64,000 nt of DNA from Candidatus Methanomethylophilaceae archaeon. GTDB lineage: Archaea > Thermoplasmatota > Thermoplasmata > Methanomassiliicoccales > Methanomethylophilaceae. The stretch spans positions 186,001-250,000 of the forward strand of contig CALUHR010000013.1 in assembly GCA_944320495.1 (NCBI GenBank), in the 5' to 3' direction. Below the pieces are notes generated by a model. The model made no database searches. It worked only from the letters and a program-made list of their open reading frames with translations, and was not told where the DNA came from. The translations under genes and the position numbers were made by a program. The stretch's first letter is position 1; every line of letters starts with the position of its first letter. This document shows, one piece after another, positions 1 through 7,617 of this stretch.

Positions 1-484
1 GTTCGATCCTGTGCCCGCGGTAGTCCATCTTCACGGACCTGCGCACCAGGCTCTTCAGCATGGTGGACGAGAGACCGAGCGCCTCGGCGACATCTCCGGA
101 GAACCTTCCCTCCTTGCCGACCTCGGCGAGGATCTTCTCCTCGATGGCTGAATACTCCTCGTCGCTCATCATGGCTGCCGTGAGGACGTCACTGATCTCG
201 TAAACGGGCCACTGGGCGTTGATGCTGAAAGACGTGTAGTAGGTGTGGTAGGACTTCTCGGGATATCCTCCGTCCTTGGAGAGCCAGCGCGTCTCGACCA
301 GCTTCATCTTCTCGAAGAAGATGATTGCATCCCTGCCCTCGGGACCGAACTTGGCCTCGATCTCGTCGGCAGTCCTCCATTCCAAGGTCACCTCTTTCAG
401 AACGTCCCTTTTCACGGGAGTATCAACGGACCTCAGCATCGGGACCAACTCCGACGGCTCGTTGATGACCTTGATCCTGTTCAT
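1..484 (-). CDS. ArsR-like winged-helix transcriptional regulator (C-terminus cut by window edge)
   Basis: About 161 residues are visible, starting MNRIKVINEPSELVPMLRSV and running off the window without a stop. The N-terminal 70 residues read as a winged helix (a segment on preventing or permitting re-entry, then WRTADEIEAKFG). A second helix-turn-helix segment (FSGDVAEALGLSSTMLKSLV) lies near residues 125-150. This resembles small ArsR-type regulators of Thermoplasmata; the target is unknown. A TATA-like element (507-516) sits about 25 bases before the ATG at 484, so a leaderless transcript is likely and fixes the start. Family level is fairly sure, function is not. Confidence 0.6.
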   Translation of the reverse strand, partial: MNRIKVINEPSELVPMLRSVDTPVKRDVLKEVTLEWRTADEIEAKFGPEGRDAIIFFEKMKLVETRWLSKDGGYPEKSYHTYYTSFSINAQWPVYEISDVLTAAMMSDEEYSAIEEKILAEVGKEGRFSGDVAEALGLSSTMLKSLVRRSVKMDYRGHRIE

Positions 485-506
485 GAACAGACTGGATGCG
501 GTCGTA

Positions 507-516
507 GGTATATAAT
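507..516 (-). promoter_or_regulatory. TATA box of the wHTH regulator
   Basis: ATTATATACC on the minus strand is centred about 27 bases upstream of the ATG at 484. This is the spacing expected for archaeal TBP/TFB initiation at or next to the start codon. Confidence 0.55.
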
Positions 517-679
517 GGTTCAACGATTCGCAGGTATATGATATTTAAATCATGAATTATCGATTGCATATTTGATGCTATATTATCAACATAATTGAAC
601 ATAATGGTCCATGTAAACGGGCATCCAGCACCGTGCCGCTGTAATAAGGTTTAATACGGACGCCCCCAATCCGCGCACA

Positions 680-847
680 ATGAAAGCAGAGAAACAGCCC
701 GAACTGGTCTGGCAGTGCCTGAACTGCTACAGGACCTACAAGGGCCCCGACGCGCAGCAGAAGGCTCTCGACTGCTGTGGCTCCGTCACTCAGGGCTGGT
801 GGGCCAACTACAACAAGTGGGGCAAGCAGAAGTGGTACGGCCGCTGA
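680..847 (+). CDS. Small cysteine-rich hypothetical protein (55 aa)
   Basis: This short ORF runs from ATG to TGA with strong G/C bias at third codon positions. It holds a CLNC pair at residues 13-16 and a CC pair at 32-33, which could bind one metal ion. The C-terminal third is rich in Trp, Asn and Lys (QGWWANYNKWGKQKWYGR). No family is recognised. A TTTAATA element about 27 bases upstream (around 649-656) supports expression. It could be a small metal-binding or rubredoxin-like scaffold protein; nothing nearby indicates a pathway. Confidence 0.5.
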   Translation: MKAEKQPELVWQCLNCYRTYKGPDAQQKALDCCGSVTQGWWANYNKWGKQKWYGR

Positions 848-900
848 TCGGCCCCCAGAAACCCCTTACCGTTCTCATTTTCCTATAGGAGTGTGCGCGA

Positions 901-1209
901 TTGACCGAACCCAAGGACCCGGTCGAATCTGTCAACGACGACCTTGAGCTTCTCGAGAGGCACATCTCCATACTTCGGACCGTCCGTGACAACCAGCCCG
1001 TCGGGCTGATACGCCTGTCGGAGATGACCGGCATACCGAAGCACCGCGTCAGGTACTCGCTCAAGATCATGGAGCAGCAGGGCATCATCATCGCCACCCC
1101 CGAGGGCGCCATGGTCTCCGACGGCTACGACGCATTCATGGCCTCCATGGCCGAATCCGTGAAGAGGCTGGCCGAGAAAGTCTGCCTTCTGAGGGATGCT
1201 CTCCGCTGA
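901..1209 (+). CDS. Winged-helix DNA-binding protein (102 aa)
   Basis: An acidic N-terminus with a heptad-like helix (residues 8-30) precedes a compact winged helix. Its recognition part is LIRLSEMTGIPKHRVRYSLKIMEQQGII, given here in two parts: LIRLSEMTGIPKHRV then RYSLKIMEQQGII. A second amphipathic helix closes the protein (FMASMAESVKRLAEKV) and probably dimerises it. This layout is common in small archaeal regulators. The TTG start follows a GGAG ribosome-binding site at 887-890. The 3' end overlaps the convergent zinc-ribbon ORF by 74 bases. The target is unknown. Confidence 0.65.
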   Translation: MTEPKDPVESVNDDLELLERHISILRTVRDNQPVGLIRLSEMTGIPKHRVRYSLKIMEQQGIIIATPEGAMVSDGYDAFMASMAESVKRLAEKVCLLRDALR

Positions 1210-1303
1210 ACCTGGACTCCATCGGCTGCCCACAGTGCGGGCACATGGAGAACGGCATTATGTCCGATATCTCCGCGCCGCAGAACTCGCACCTGTCGCT
1301 CAT
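1136..1303 (-). CDS. Small zinc-ribbon protein (55 aa)
   Basis: The N-terminal half is a textbook zinc ribbon with two CxxC knuckles, CEFC at residues 5-8 and CPHC at 21-24. The codons there show the high third-position GC of neighbouring genes. The C-terminal half (SRFSGEHPSEG onward) lies antisense to the end of the winged-helix gene and is less convincing, so the real protein may effectively end near residue 35. It sits directly downstream of the interrupted nuclease-like ORF and overlaps that ORF's open frame. Specific function is unknown. Confidence 0.45.
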   Translation of the reverse strand: MSDRCEFCGAEISDIMPFSMCPHCGQPMESRFSGEHPSEGRLSRPASSRIRPWRP

Positions 1304-1823
1304 CGCCCCTCCTCCCGAACACGCTGACGAAGCGCTCCGCACATCCTGGATCCGCCGGGACGGCGGACCTGAAGCGGATCGTGTCCAGCGCCTCCACATA
1401 GTACGGCCGGAGATCCGCGCTGGCACTGACCCTCGGTCCCATGGGCCCGCGCTCCGACAGCACCTAGAAGAACCCGTCGGTGGCCATGCCGCGGGGCGTC
1501 CCGTGCCCGCGCATGAAGGCCATGACCTGCCGCAGGGGATCGTCCACGGGACGGTTCATCGGGACCATCGCGAGGATCGTGCCATCGTATCCGCCCAGAC
1601 CGTCGAGGCAGTACTCCGGGTCGCCGTAGCCGATTCCGCGCATCACCGGCATCACCAGCGTGCGCTTGGTCAGCTCGTACGGGGACTCGAACCCGGCCAG
1701 CCCCTTGAAGCCGGGAGTGAAACGGCCGGACACGGCCGCCCCGCACATCCTGACGCCCATGGAGCGGTCCAGCTCGCGCACCGCACCCATGCACACCTCC
1801 GACAGTGGATTCCCGTGGATCAT
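1304..1823 (-). pseudogene. Restriction-nuclease-N-domain-like ORF with internal amber codon (pseudogene or pyrrolysine-containing)
   Basis: The frame opens at ATG 1823 with a TTATGA promoter element about 26 bases upstream. It reads MIHGNPLSEVCMGAVRELDR and onward to MATDGFF, then meets TAG at 1464-1466. After the TAG the same frame continues with normal codon use (VLSERGPMGPRVSAS, then DLRPYYVEALDTIRFRSA) to about 1304. The pattern LGGYDGTILAMV, DDPLRQVMAFMRGHG and ATDGFFxVL recalls type I restriction N-terminal nuclease domains, in which a TDG motif is followed by Trp. TGG to TAG is one base change. Either this is a decayed gene or TAG is read through. Confidence 0.45.
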
Positions 1824-1928
1824 GCCTCTTCGACCCCGCAGGGGTTCATAAGCCGAAGGGGGTGGGTGCGCCGAATGCCATTCTTAAGGAGGAGAGAGCC
1901 AGCATCCGTGTTCCCCACCGTACTGTGA

Positions 1929-2221
1929 ATGGAACATTTGAATGAGCACACGAGCCTGCAGCATGAGGAGATCGATGCGGCGATCGTATCCTCGGATGGC
2001 AATGCGGGGATGTTCGTGGAATGCGGATACCGCGGCGAGACGACCGGTGCCGACGTGCTGAGGATCTCATTCGCAAATCCGAACCGATCGGCATGGGAGA
2101 TCGCAGATGCTGCGTCATGTCCGAATCAGGATTCTCACCGGGACTCGAGGACGAAGCGAGGAGGAGCGGCGCGATGCTCTTGACACTTGAGTACCTGGAT
2201 CCTCCGGAGTATGACGTCTAA
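1929..2221 (+). pseudogene. Frameshifted gene remnant, family unknown
   Basis: One frame runs from ATG 1929 (MEHLNEHTSLQHEEIDAAIV, later ETTGADVLRISFANPN) but loses coding character near 2110. The +1 frame then continues as MSESGFSPGLEDEARRSGAM and ends LLTLEYLDPPEYDV at a TAA. A single indel joins the two parts into one protein of about 97 residues. Codon bias is weaker than in the neighbours, suggesting acquired or decaying DNA. No family is recognised. It lies beside the amber-interrupted ORF, so the two may be remains of one acquired segment. Confidence 0.3.
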
Positions 2222-2225
2222 GCCC

Positions 2226-2235
2226 TTTTATATAG
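2226..2235 (+). promoter_or_regulatory. TATA box of the GT2 gene
   Basis: TTTTATATAG lies about 42 bases before the ATG at 2273, which predicts a leader of roughly 15 bases. A CAGGAG element sits within that leader. Confidence 0.55.
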
Positions 2236-2272
2236 CGTCAAAAATCGTTCGGACATCCAGGAGACCGTACCC

Positions 2273-3052
2273 ATGACCGGAACCTGCACCATCGTGATCC
2301 CGACGTACAACGAGGAGCGGAACATAGCGAACATAGCCAGGGCCATACGCGAGGCGTACCCCGACTACAGGATCCTCTTCATGGACGACAACTCCACGGA
2401 CAGGAGCCGCCAGGAGGTCGAGGCCCTGAACGACCCGCTCGTGACGTTCTACGTCCGCGACCCGGATGCCAGGGGGCTCGGTGCGTCCGTCCTCCAGGGT
2501 TTCGCGCTGGCGCAGACCGACTACGCCATGTGCATGGACTGCGACTTCCAGCACCCTGTGTCCGCGCTCGGAGGCCTCGTCGCCGAGATGGACAAGGGCG
2601 CTGACATCTGCGTCGGGCAGAGGAACAGCAGGATGTCCATGGGTTTCAAGAGGGCCATGGGGTCCGAGGTCGTCGAGGCGTTCTGCAAGGTCCAGTTCTG
2701 GGTGCACGGGAAGCAGACCACCAAGGACATGATGAGCGGGCTGTTCGCGCTCAGGTGCGATGTGTTCAGGCCAATCATCGAGAACAACTGGGACCAGTTC
2801 GAGCTCCGCGGATGGAAGGTCCTGATGGACCTGCTCAAGTTCGCCGACCGCAGGATGAGCGTCTCCTACTACAGATACGACTTCGGCACCCGCGCGGAGG
2901 GCGAGTCCCACCTCAACCCGAAGGTCCCGATCATGACCTTCCACCAGCTCTGGGGGTTCGGGAAGTGGTGCGCCAGGGTCGTCGCCAAGATCTACGGCGT
3001 GGACTACTACGAGATGTACCCCGCCGAGAGGAGACGATGTTCGCCGATGTGA
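2273..3052 (+). CDS. Family 2 glycosyltransferase, dolichol-phosphate mannose/glucose synthase-like
   Basis: This 259-residue soluble GT-A enzyme opens with a beta strand and nucleotide-binding loop (CTIVIPTYNEERNI, residues 5-18). The sugar-nucleotide motif FMDDNSTDRS lies near 38-47, and the DxD region is MDCDFQHP near 84-91. No C-terminal membrane segments are seen, as in short DPM1-type enzymes. Such proteins move a hexose from GDP- or UDP-sugar to a polyprenyl phosphate on the cytosolic face of the membrane. It could supply lipid-linked sugar to the GT-C proteins and GtrA encoded near 25-32 kb. Its stop overlaps the next gene's start by 16 bases, so the two are translationally coupled. 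Confidence 0.8.
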   Translation: MTGTCTIVIPTYNEERNIANIARAIREAYPDYRILFMDDNSTDRSRQEVEALNDPLVTFYVRDPDARGLGASVLQGFALAQTDYAMCMDCDFQHPVSALGGLVAEMDKGADICVGQRNSRMSMGFKRAMGSEVVEAFCKVQFWVHGKQTTKDMMSGLFALRCDVFRPIIENNWDQFELRGWKVLMDLLKFADRRMSVSYYRYDFGTRAEGESHLNPKVPIMTFHQLWGFGKWCARVVAKIYGVDYYEMYPAERRRCSPM

Positions 3053-3933
3053 ACGGCATATCCCTCCGCTACGAGGTGAGGGGTTCCGGGGAGCCCGTGG
3101 TGCTCCTCGGGGGATTCGGCGCGAACGCGGGGTTCTGGGAGCCGATGCTCGGGGATCTGGACGGCTTCCGCATCATCACCATGGACAACCGCGGGGTCGG
3201 GAGCACGCGGTACGACGGAGAATTCTCGATATCCGACATGGCGGACGACGTCGACGCGCTCCTTGAACGTCTCGATGTCGGGGATGCGCACATTCTCGGA
3301 TGGTCCATGGGGTCCCAGATCGCCCAGTGCATAGCGGTACGGCATCCGGACAGGGTGAGGACGCTGACGCTCGTTTCCTCGTATCTCGGATTCCCCGCGA
3401 GGGCGGATTACATCCTCCTCGGTCTGACTCGCATGGCGCTCGAGGGCACGGCGCCGGAGGACTGCCTGGCGATGGCCGTGAACGCCCTGTGTCTCCCGGA
3501 GTCTACGTTCGAGGAGCTGAGGCGGAAGGGACTGGAGATGCCCGTGCCCGAGGACATGGAAGGCCCCGAGGGACTGATGGACCAGCTGGACGCCATGAGG
3601 GCGTACTCCGGCGAGGGACTGGAGAGCATCTCCATCCCCGCACTCGTGATCCATGGGAGAAGGGACGCCATGATCGAACCGGACAACGGCGCGGCGGTGG
3701 CGTCGAGGATCCGCGGGAGCGAGCTCCTCATGGTGGATGCGGGCCACAGCGTCCCGTTCGGGATGTACCGCGACAGGTTCCTGGGATTCATCGGCCAGCG
3801 ACGGTTCGGAGCCTCTTCCGCATCATCACGTGCGGACAGTACTCGTCGAGGTACTCGTCGCCGAACGCCTCGTACCCCAGCGTTTCGTAGAACCCCTTTG
3901 CGCGGACCTGAGCGGAGAGCAGCGATTCCCTGA
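3037..3933 (+). CDS. Alpha/beta-fold hydrolase
   Basis: This is a classic single-domain hydrolase. The oxyanion region is VVLLGGFGANAGFW (residues 22-35) and the nucleophile elbow is GWSMGS (Ser near 92). The late acid sits in VIHGRRDAMIEP and the catalytic His in MVDAGHSVPFG. This matches esterases and C-C hydrolases of about 255-265 residues. The family-typical end falls at FLGFIGQR near 3800, but there is no stop there. The frame continues 40 or so Arg/Ser-rich residues antisense to the GNAT gene before stopping at 3933. Substrate is unknown. It overlaps the upstream GT2 gene. Confidence 0.75.
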   Translation: MFADVNGISLRYEVRGSGEPVVLLGGFGANAGFWEPMLGDLDGFRIITMDNRGVGSTRYDGEFSISDMADDVDALLERLDVGDAHILGWSMGSQIAQCIAVRHPDRVRTLTLVSSYLGFPARADYILLGLTRMALEGTAPEDCLAMAVNALCLPESTFEELRRKGLEMPVPEDMEGPEGLMDQLDAMRAYSGEGLESISIPALVIHGRRDAMIEPDNGAAVASRIRGSELLMVDAGHSVPFGMYRDRFLGFIGQRRFGASSASSRADSTRRGTRRRTPRTPAFRRTPLRGPERRAAIP

Positions 3934-4222
3934 ACCCCATGGACCGGGCCACGTCCTCGGCCTCGGTCACCACCGCAGAGCCTATGCCCCTGCCGCGGTA
4001 CTCCCTGACCACGGCGATCCTGCCTATGTGGCATTCGCCGCCCTCTCCGGGGATGATGCGGCAGACAGCGACGGGGACGTCTCCGTCATAGAGTACGATG
4101 TGCTTCGAGATCGCGTCGTCATCGTCGAACTCGACCACGAAGCCCTGCTCCTCGACGAATACGTCGGTGCGTATGCGGACCTCGTCGTCGGAGATCGAAT
4201 CGGACACGACCGGGCGGAGCAT
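3788..4222 (-). CDS. GNAT family N-acetyltransferase
   Basis: This 144-residue single-domain acetyltransferase shows the acetyl-CoA pyrophosphate loop VREYRGRGIGSAVV (residues 73-86). The N-terminal RTDVFVEEQGFV and the C-terminal GFYETLGYEAFGDEYLDEYC are typical of ElaA/PhnO-like GNATs acting on small amines. An AGGAGG sequence about 10 bases upstream of ATG 4222 fixes the start. It converges on the hydrolase, whose open frame runs across its 3' end. Substrate is not predictable from sequence. Confidence 0.8.
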   Translation of the reverse strand: MLRPVVSDSISDDEVRIRTDVFVEEQGFVVEFDDDDAISKHIVLYDGDVPVAVCRIIPGEGGECHIGRIAVVREYRGRGIGSAVVTEAEDVARSMGFRESLLSAQVRAKGFYETLGYEAFGDEYLDEYCPHVMMRKRLRTVAGR

Positions 4223-4371
4223 CGCAGGGGCCTCCTCGCCATGATGCGTGGTTGTCCGTCCTCGGGGTGCTCCTCCTCGAACACCGCCCCGCGCGTGGCT
4301 TCGGAATCCGGAGTTGTGGCAGAAGGCGTCTCGAAACGGAACATGGAATCACAGAATCAGGGGTATGAAGG

Positions 4372-4444
4372 TGGGCCCGCCCAGATTTGAACTGGAGTTA
4401 CGTGCACCCCAAGCACGAAGGATACCAAGCTACCCCACGGGCCC
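4372..4444 (-). tRNA. tRNA-Pro (anticodon GGG)
   Basis: The 73-base cloverleaf folds cleanly. Acceptor arm GGGCCCG pairs with CGGGCCC, and the discriminator is A. The anticodon stem CGUGC/GCACG closes the loop UUGGGGU with GGG at positions 34-36. The T arm reads CCAG-UUCAAAU-CUGG. The CCA end is not fully encoded (ACC then T). No intron is seen. A TTTTAA promoter element lies about 27-32 bases upstream. Confidence 0.93.
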
Positions 4445-4470
4445 ACTGAAAGGGTGGAACGGGTTTTGAA

Positions 4471-4476
4471 TTAAAA
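4471..4476 (-). promoter_or_regulatory. TATA element of tRNA-Pro
   Basis: TTTTAA on the minus strand, 27-32 bases before the mature 5' end, suits archaeal stable-RNA promoters. Confidence 0.45.
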
Positions 4477-4483
4477 GGTTATG

Positions 4484-4503
4484 CCTCGGGCCGGAGCCCG
4501 AGG
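4484..4503 (-). terminator. GC-rich hairpin after rpoN
   Basis: Perfect 8-bp arms CCTCGGGC/GCCCGAGG close a 4-base loop, 10 bases after the rpoN stop codon. There is no immediate U-run, but a T-rich stretch follows near 4463-4476 on the transcribed strand. It is a candidate 3'-end or stability element of the ribosomal operon. Confidence 0.5.
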
Positions 4504-4512
4504 GAGGGGAGA

Positions 4513-4704
4513 TCATCCCAGAGGGGCGATCTCCTTGATGAGGTCGGCATGTGAGACGATCATCCTGCGGCAGCAGTACCTCTCGAATCCGAGGTCGTCG
4601 AGGACGGCTTTCGGATCCTCGCCCTGCCTGACGCGCTCTATGTAGACGGGGTAGGCGGAGCCTACGACCTTTCCGCATGTAAAGCACCTGACCGGTATTA
4701 TCAT
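4513..4704 (-). CDS. rpoN: DNA-directed RNA polymerase subunit N (Rpb10)
   Basis: This 63-residue protein is full length for archaeal RpoN. It begins [16 protein letters not shown], giving the first zinc knuckle C7-x2-C10. The second ligand pair is the CC of [13 protein letters not shown]. It binds one zinc and helps clamp the large subunits in the polymerase assembly platform. It is the last gene of the L18e-L13-S9-RpoN operon, a conserved archaeal arrangement, with a 12-base gap after rpsI. Confidence 0.97.
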   Translation of the reverse strand: MIIPVRCFTCGKVVGSAYPVYIERVRQGEDPKAVLDDLGFERYCCRRMIVSHADLIKEIAPLG

Positions 4705-4716
4705 GCCACCATCTCC

Positions 4717-5118
4717 TCAACGGTAGGACTTCTGCTTCTTGGCGCGGGCGCCGGGACCCATGGGGTTCTTGGGCAGCTTCCTCCTGTCGTCGTTAATCAG
4801 GAGGGTCCTGTCGTAGGCCCTGAAGATCGCCTCGAGCTCGTCGTCCTTGTAGAAGTCGACGAGGCCCCTGGCGATGGCGGTCCTGGCTGCTGCTGCCTGG
4901 CCCATGACTCCGCCGCCGTTGACGGTGACGGAGATGTCGACCTTCTCGGCCCTCTCGGGAACGAGTCCCAGAGGCTCCTCGATCTTGAGCCTGGCCAGCT
5001 CGGGGGTGAAGACCTCGATGGGGACCTTGTTGATGGTCACCCTGCCGGTGCCCTCCTTGACGACGGCCCTTGCGATGGCGGTCTTCCTCTTTCCGCTAGT
5101 GTTCACGCAGTCAACCAT
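4717..5118 (-). CDS. rps9: 30S ribosomal protein uS9
   Basis: The 133-residue protein starts MVDCVNTSGKRKTAIARAVV, the diagnostic S9 N-terminus. It ends with a basic tail KNPMGPGARAKKQKSYR whose final Tyr-Arg reaches the P-site tRNA. Internal NGGGVMGQAAAARTAIARGL is the S9 core. It is encoded 4 bases downstream of rplM in the same operon. Confidence 0.97.
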   Translation of the reverse strand: MVDCVNTSGKRKTAIARAVVKEGTGRVTINKVPIEVFTPELARLKIEEPLGLVPERAEKVDISVTVNGGGVMGQAAAARTAIARGLVDFYKDDELEAIFRAYDRTLLINDDRRKLPKNPMGPGARAKKQKSYR

Positions 5119-5122
5119 GGGA

Positions 5123-5548
5123 TCATCTCACGTTGGAACCCAGGAATTTGGAAACGGCTCCCAGGGTCGTGTACTTGCCGGTGATCTTCCTGCAGGCGTC
5201 CGTGGGCCTCTCCTTCTCGCAGTCCTGGAACTGCTTGGGGGTGCCGACGAACACGTGGAGCCTCCTGTAGGCCTCCCTGCCGGAGGTGGTGTTCCAGGGG
5301 ATCATTCCCCTGACGCACCTCTTGAACAGGAGATCCGCCCTGCGGGGGTAGAAGGGTCCCTTCCTCTTGGTGGTGTCTCCGCGGTCGACCTTGGCCTTGT
5401 ACGCGGCGAACACCTTGTCCTTGACGCCGGTGATGACGATGGCCTCGGCGTTCAGGACGACGATCTCCTCGCCATCCATGATCCTCTCGGCGACCACGCT
5501 GGCCAGCCTTCCGTGGATCAGGTTCCTTCCGTCGATTACTGTAACCAT
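5123..5548 (-). CDS. rpl13: 50S ribosomal protein uL13
   Basis: The 141-residue protein carries the L13 signatures VIDGRNLIHGRLASVVAERI, VDRGDTTKRKGPFYPRRADL and VRGMIPWNTTSGREAYRRL. The start at 5548 is preferred over an upstream in-frame ATG at 5557 because GAGGTGAT lies 6 bases before it. That Shine-Dalgarno overlaps the end of rpl18e, so the genes are coupled. Confidence 0.96.
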   Translation of the reverse strand: MVTVIDGRNLIHGRLASVVAERIMDGEEIVVLNAEAIVITGVKDKVFAAYKAKVDRGDTTKRKGPFYPRRADLLFKRCVRGMIPWNTTSGREAYRRLHVFVGTPKQFQDCEKERPTDACRKITGKYTTLGAVSKFLGSNVR

Positions 5549-5553
5549 TCGAA

Positions 5554-5913
5554 TCACCTCATGATCCTGACGCCGGTTCCCTTGGGGTTGGCCTCGGCCA
5601 GCTCCTCGATGGTCAGCGTCTTTCCGCCCGCGGCCTCGATGGCCTTGGCTGCAGCGTCCGAGAAGTCGTACGCGGCGACGGTGATCTTCTTGCTAATCGT
5701 GCCTGCGGCGAGAACTTTGCCCGGAACGAGGATGGTCTCCCCGTCCTGTGCATACCTCTCAAGTTTGCTGAGGTTCGCTTCGGCCCAGTTCCTCTTGGGT
5801 TTCTCGAGCCGGAGCGCTACATCTCGCCAGATGGCAGCTTCAGTCTCCCTCGTCTTCGCCTTGAGGTTGTCGATCAGGGCGATGAGCTGAGGATTAGTCT
5901 TAAAGCTCCTCAT
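5554..5913 (-). CDS. rpl18e: 50S ribosomal protein eL18
   Basis: The 119-residue protein matches L18e end to end: KTNPQLIALIDNLKAK, then WRDVALRLEKPKRNWAEANL, then ILVPGKVLAAGTISKKITVA. It is the first gene of its operon. Its own TATA box (5963-5971) lies 50 bases upstream, giving a short leader. Oddly, no in-frame stop separates it from an upstream zinc-ribbon membrane ORF, so naive gene calling would produce a 262-residue fusion. The conserved L18e N-terminus and the promoter argue for starting here. Confidence 0.95.
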   Translation of the reverse strand: MRSFKTNPQLIALIDNLKAKTRETEAAIWRDVALRLEKPKRNWAEANLSKLERYAQDGETILVPGKVLAAGTISKKITVAAYDFSDAAAKAIEAAGGKTLTIEELAEANPKGTGVRIMR

Positions 5914-6342
5914 ATTTCTGACTCTCCCGATGTCTCGGTAATTCGCGCGTATACGGGAGTCACTTATAAAGGTATGCCGAACCCGTCGGCGAAGGCCGAC
6001 CTGCTCCTTCCACAGCCGCCTCGCCGTGATGTTTCCGTAGAGCCACAGCACGAACATCGCGAACACCATCAGGAATCCCGGGAGCGAATCCACACGGACC
6101 CCCATGGAACCGGGCTCGCTGTATCCGTACAGCGCTACCACGAGGACCAGGAGTATGACGCTCGGTATGAACACCTTCAGACCGCGGTCCCTGTCGCCAA
6201 GGTACACGAGGCCCATTCCCGGAAGGACCAGTGACAGTATCATCGCGACCACCTCGCTCTTGCCGCCGTCGACCCAGGTCCCGCATGACGGGCAACGGTG
6301 CAGATTGCTGGGTATCTCGGCTCCGCATTCCCTGCAATACAT
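5914..6342 (-). CDS. Zinc-ribbon membrane protein, open in frame into eL18
   Basis: The protein opens with a zinc ribbon, CREC at residues 3-6 and CPSC at 17-20. Membrane helices follow: VVAMILSLVLPGMGLVYLGD, GLKVFIPSVILLVLVVALYG and GFLMVFAMFVLWLYG. The second resembles TM2-type loops (GMGLVYLGDRDRG). This zinc-ribbon plus TM2-like architecture is common in archaea, often of unknown role. No stop codon occurs before eL18, so the ORF formally continues to 5554. The natural end is probably near residue 125-143. A TATTTAAT element upstream (about 6377-6386) gives it its own promoter. Confidence 0.6.
5963..5971 (-). promoter_or_regulatory. TATA box of the L18e-L13-S9-RpoN operon
   Basis: TTTATAAG on the minus strand lies 50 bases before the eL18 ATG, predicting a leader of about 25 bases. 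It sits inside the open reading frame of the upstream membrane protein. Confidence 0.65.
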
Positions 6343-6621
6343 CGCATCCCCATCTACGTATGGTTGCCGGGGGAATTAAATACATATGGGGGGCCAGATG
6401 TCCTGTCCCCCGATATGGACGGGGCGGCCTATGTGTTGGTGCCTGGTCCAAACGGAACAGGTCGTGCATCCTGTTCCGGACATGATGCCATCGTGTGTAT
6501 CCTCACAGGGATGATGCGCAGATGACTTCCGTACATCCGGAATTGATACGATGGGTGCAAAAACGCCCGAATCCTATTCTCATGAACGTTCGGACACAGC
6601 GCCGTGGAAGCGTTTGGGACC

Positions 6622-6644
6622 GCGAGGGGTGCAGACCCCCTCGC
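6622..6644 (-). terminator. GC-rich hairpin after ilvE
   Basis: Perfect 8-bp arms GCGAGGGG/CCCCTCGC with a 7-base loop lie 11 bases after the ilvE stop codon. No U-run follows. It fits the family of gene-end hairpins in this window. Confidence 0.5.
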
Positions 6645-6654
6645 AGGTCCAGGA

Positions 6655-7584
6655 TCAGTTGACGTAGTACAGCCAGGACTCGTACTGGGGGTCCTTGCCG
6701 GTGGCGATGTCGCGGAACTTGTTGTGGATCCTGGTGGCGACCTCGCCGATCTTGCCCTCGCCGACGGGCTTGCCGTCGATCATGGTGACGGGGGCGATCT
6801 CCGCGGCGGTTCCAGTCATCCAGACCTCCTCGGAGGACATCAGCATGAACCTGGAGACGGGGCACTCGTCGACCTCGTAGCCCATGTCCCTGGCGACCTT
6901 GATGATGGAGTCCCTGGTTATGCCCTCGAGGATGCTCTCGGCGACGGACGGGGTGATGATCTTCCCGTGGCGGTACATGAAGATGTTCTCCCCGGTGCAC
7001 TCCGCGACGTGTCCGACGGAGTTGAGCATGACGGCCTCGTTGGCACCCTGCCTGACGGCCTCCCTCTTGGCGAGGGTGGAGGCGACGTAGGACCCGTTGA
7101 CCTTGGCCCCGGCGGGTCCGCACAGGTTGTCGGGCCTCTGCCACGAGGAGGTGATGAGCTTGGCTCCGGCGGAGGTGGACGGTCCGAGGTAGTCCCCCAT
7201 GTGGATGCAGGTGATCGCGAAGGACGCGGGGACGCCGACTGGGTTGAGGCCGACCTCCTCTCCGCTGAGGAAGACGCAGGGCTTGACGTAGTCGACGGTG
7301 TCGCCGTTGGCGCGGACGGCATCGCGGATGGCGTCCATGACGTCCTGGAGCCCGTACTCCTTGCCGTCGAAGACGAGGTCGATGCCCATGATCCTGCATC
7401 CGTCGAGGAGCCTCTGGGCGTGCTCCTTGAGCCTGAAGATGGCCATGCCCTTGGGGGTGTGGTAGACCCTGATCCCCTCGAACACGCCGGTCCCGTAGTT
7501 GAGGGCGTGTGCGAGGACGTGGACCTTGGCGTCCTCCCAGTTGACGAGCTTGCCGTTCAGCCAGATCTTCTCGGTCTTGTCCAT
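6655..7584 (-). CDS. ilvE: Branched-chain amino-acid aminotransferase
   Basis: A 309-residue fold-type IV PLP aminotransferase, full length for IlvE. The N-terminus (WLNGKLVNWEDAKVHVLAHA) and ALNYGTGVFEGIRVY are diagnostic. The PLP lysine lies in GPAGAKVNGSYVAS near residue 162, and the phosphate region is ECTGENIFMYRHGKI. It converts 2-oxo acids to Leu, Ile and Val with glutamate. It faces no obvious partner here, although an ACT protein of acetolactate-synthase type lies 6 kb away. The gene is flanked by glycan-locus and ribosomal genes. Confidence 0.93.
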   Translation of the reverse strand: MDKTEKIWLNGKLVNWEDAKVHVLAHALNYGTGVFEGIRVYHTPKGMAIFRLKEHAQRLLDGCRIMGIDLVFDGKEYGLQDVMDAIRDAVRANGDTVDYVKPCVFLSGEEVGLNPVGVPASFAITCIHMGDYLGPSTSAGAKLITSSWQRPDNLCGPAGAKVNGSYVASTLAKREAVRQGANEAVMLNSVGHVAECTGENIFMYRHGKIITPSVAESILEGITRDSIIKVARDMGYEVDECPVSRFMLMSSEEVWMTGTAAEIAPVTMIDGKPVGEGKIGEVATRIHNKFRDIATGKDPQYESWLYYVN

Positions 7585-7617
7585 GGAAAATCACCGTTCG
7601 AAGCGCGTTCGGCGCCT

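Noticed and set aside
4223-4344. Small coding-like ORF upstream of the GNAT gene (starting MFRFETPSATTPDSE)
   Set aside because: Codon bias is good but the frame runs into the GNAT gene out of frame and no family or end is visible. The GNAT start has its own AGGAGG, so this was not listed as a gene.
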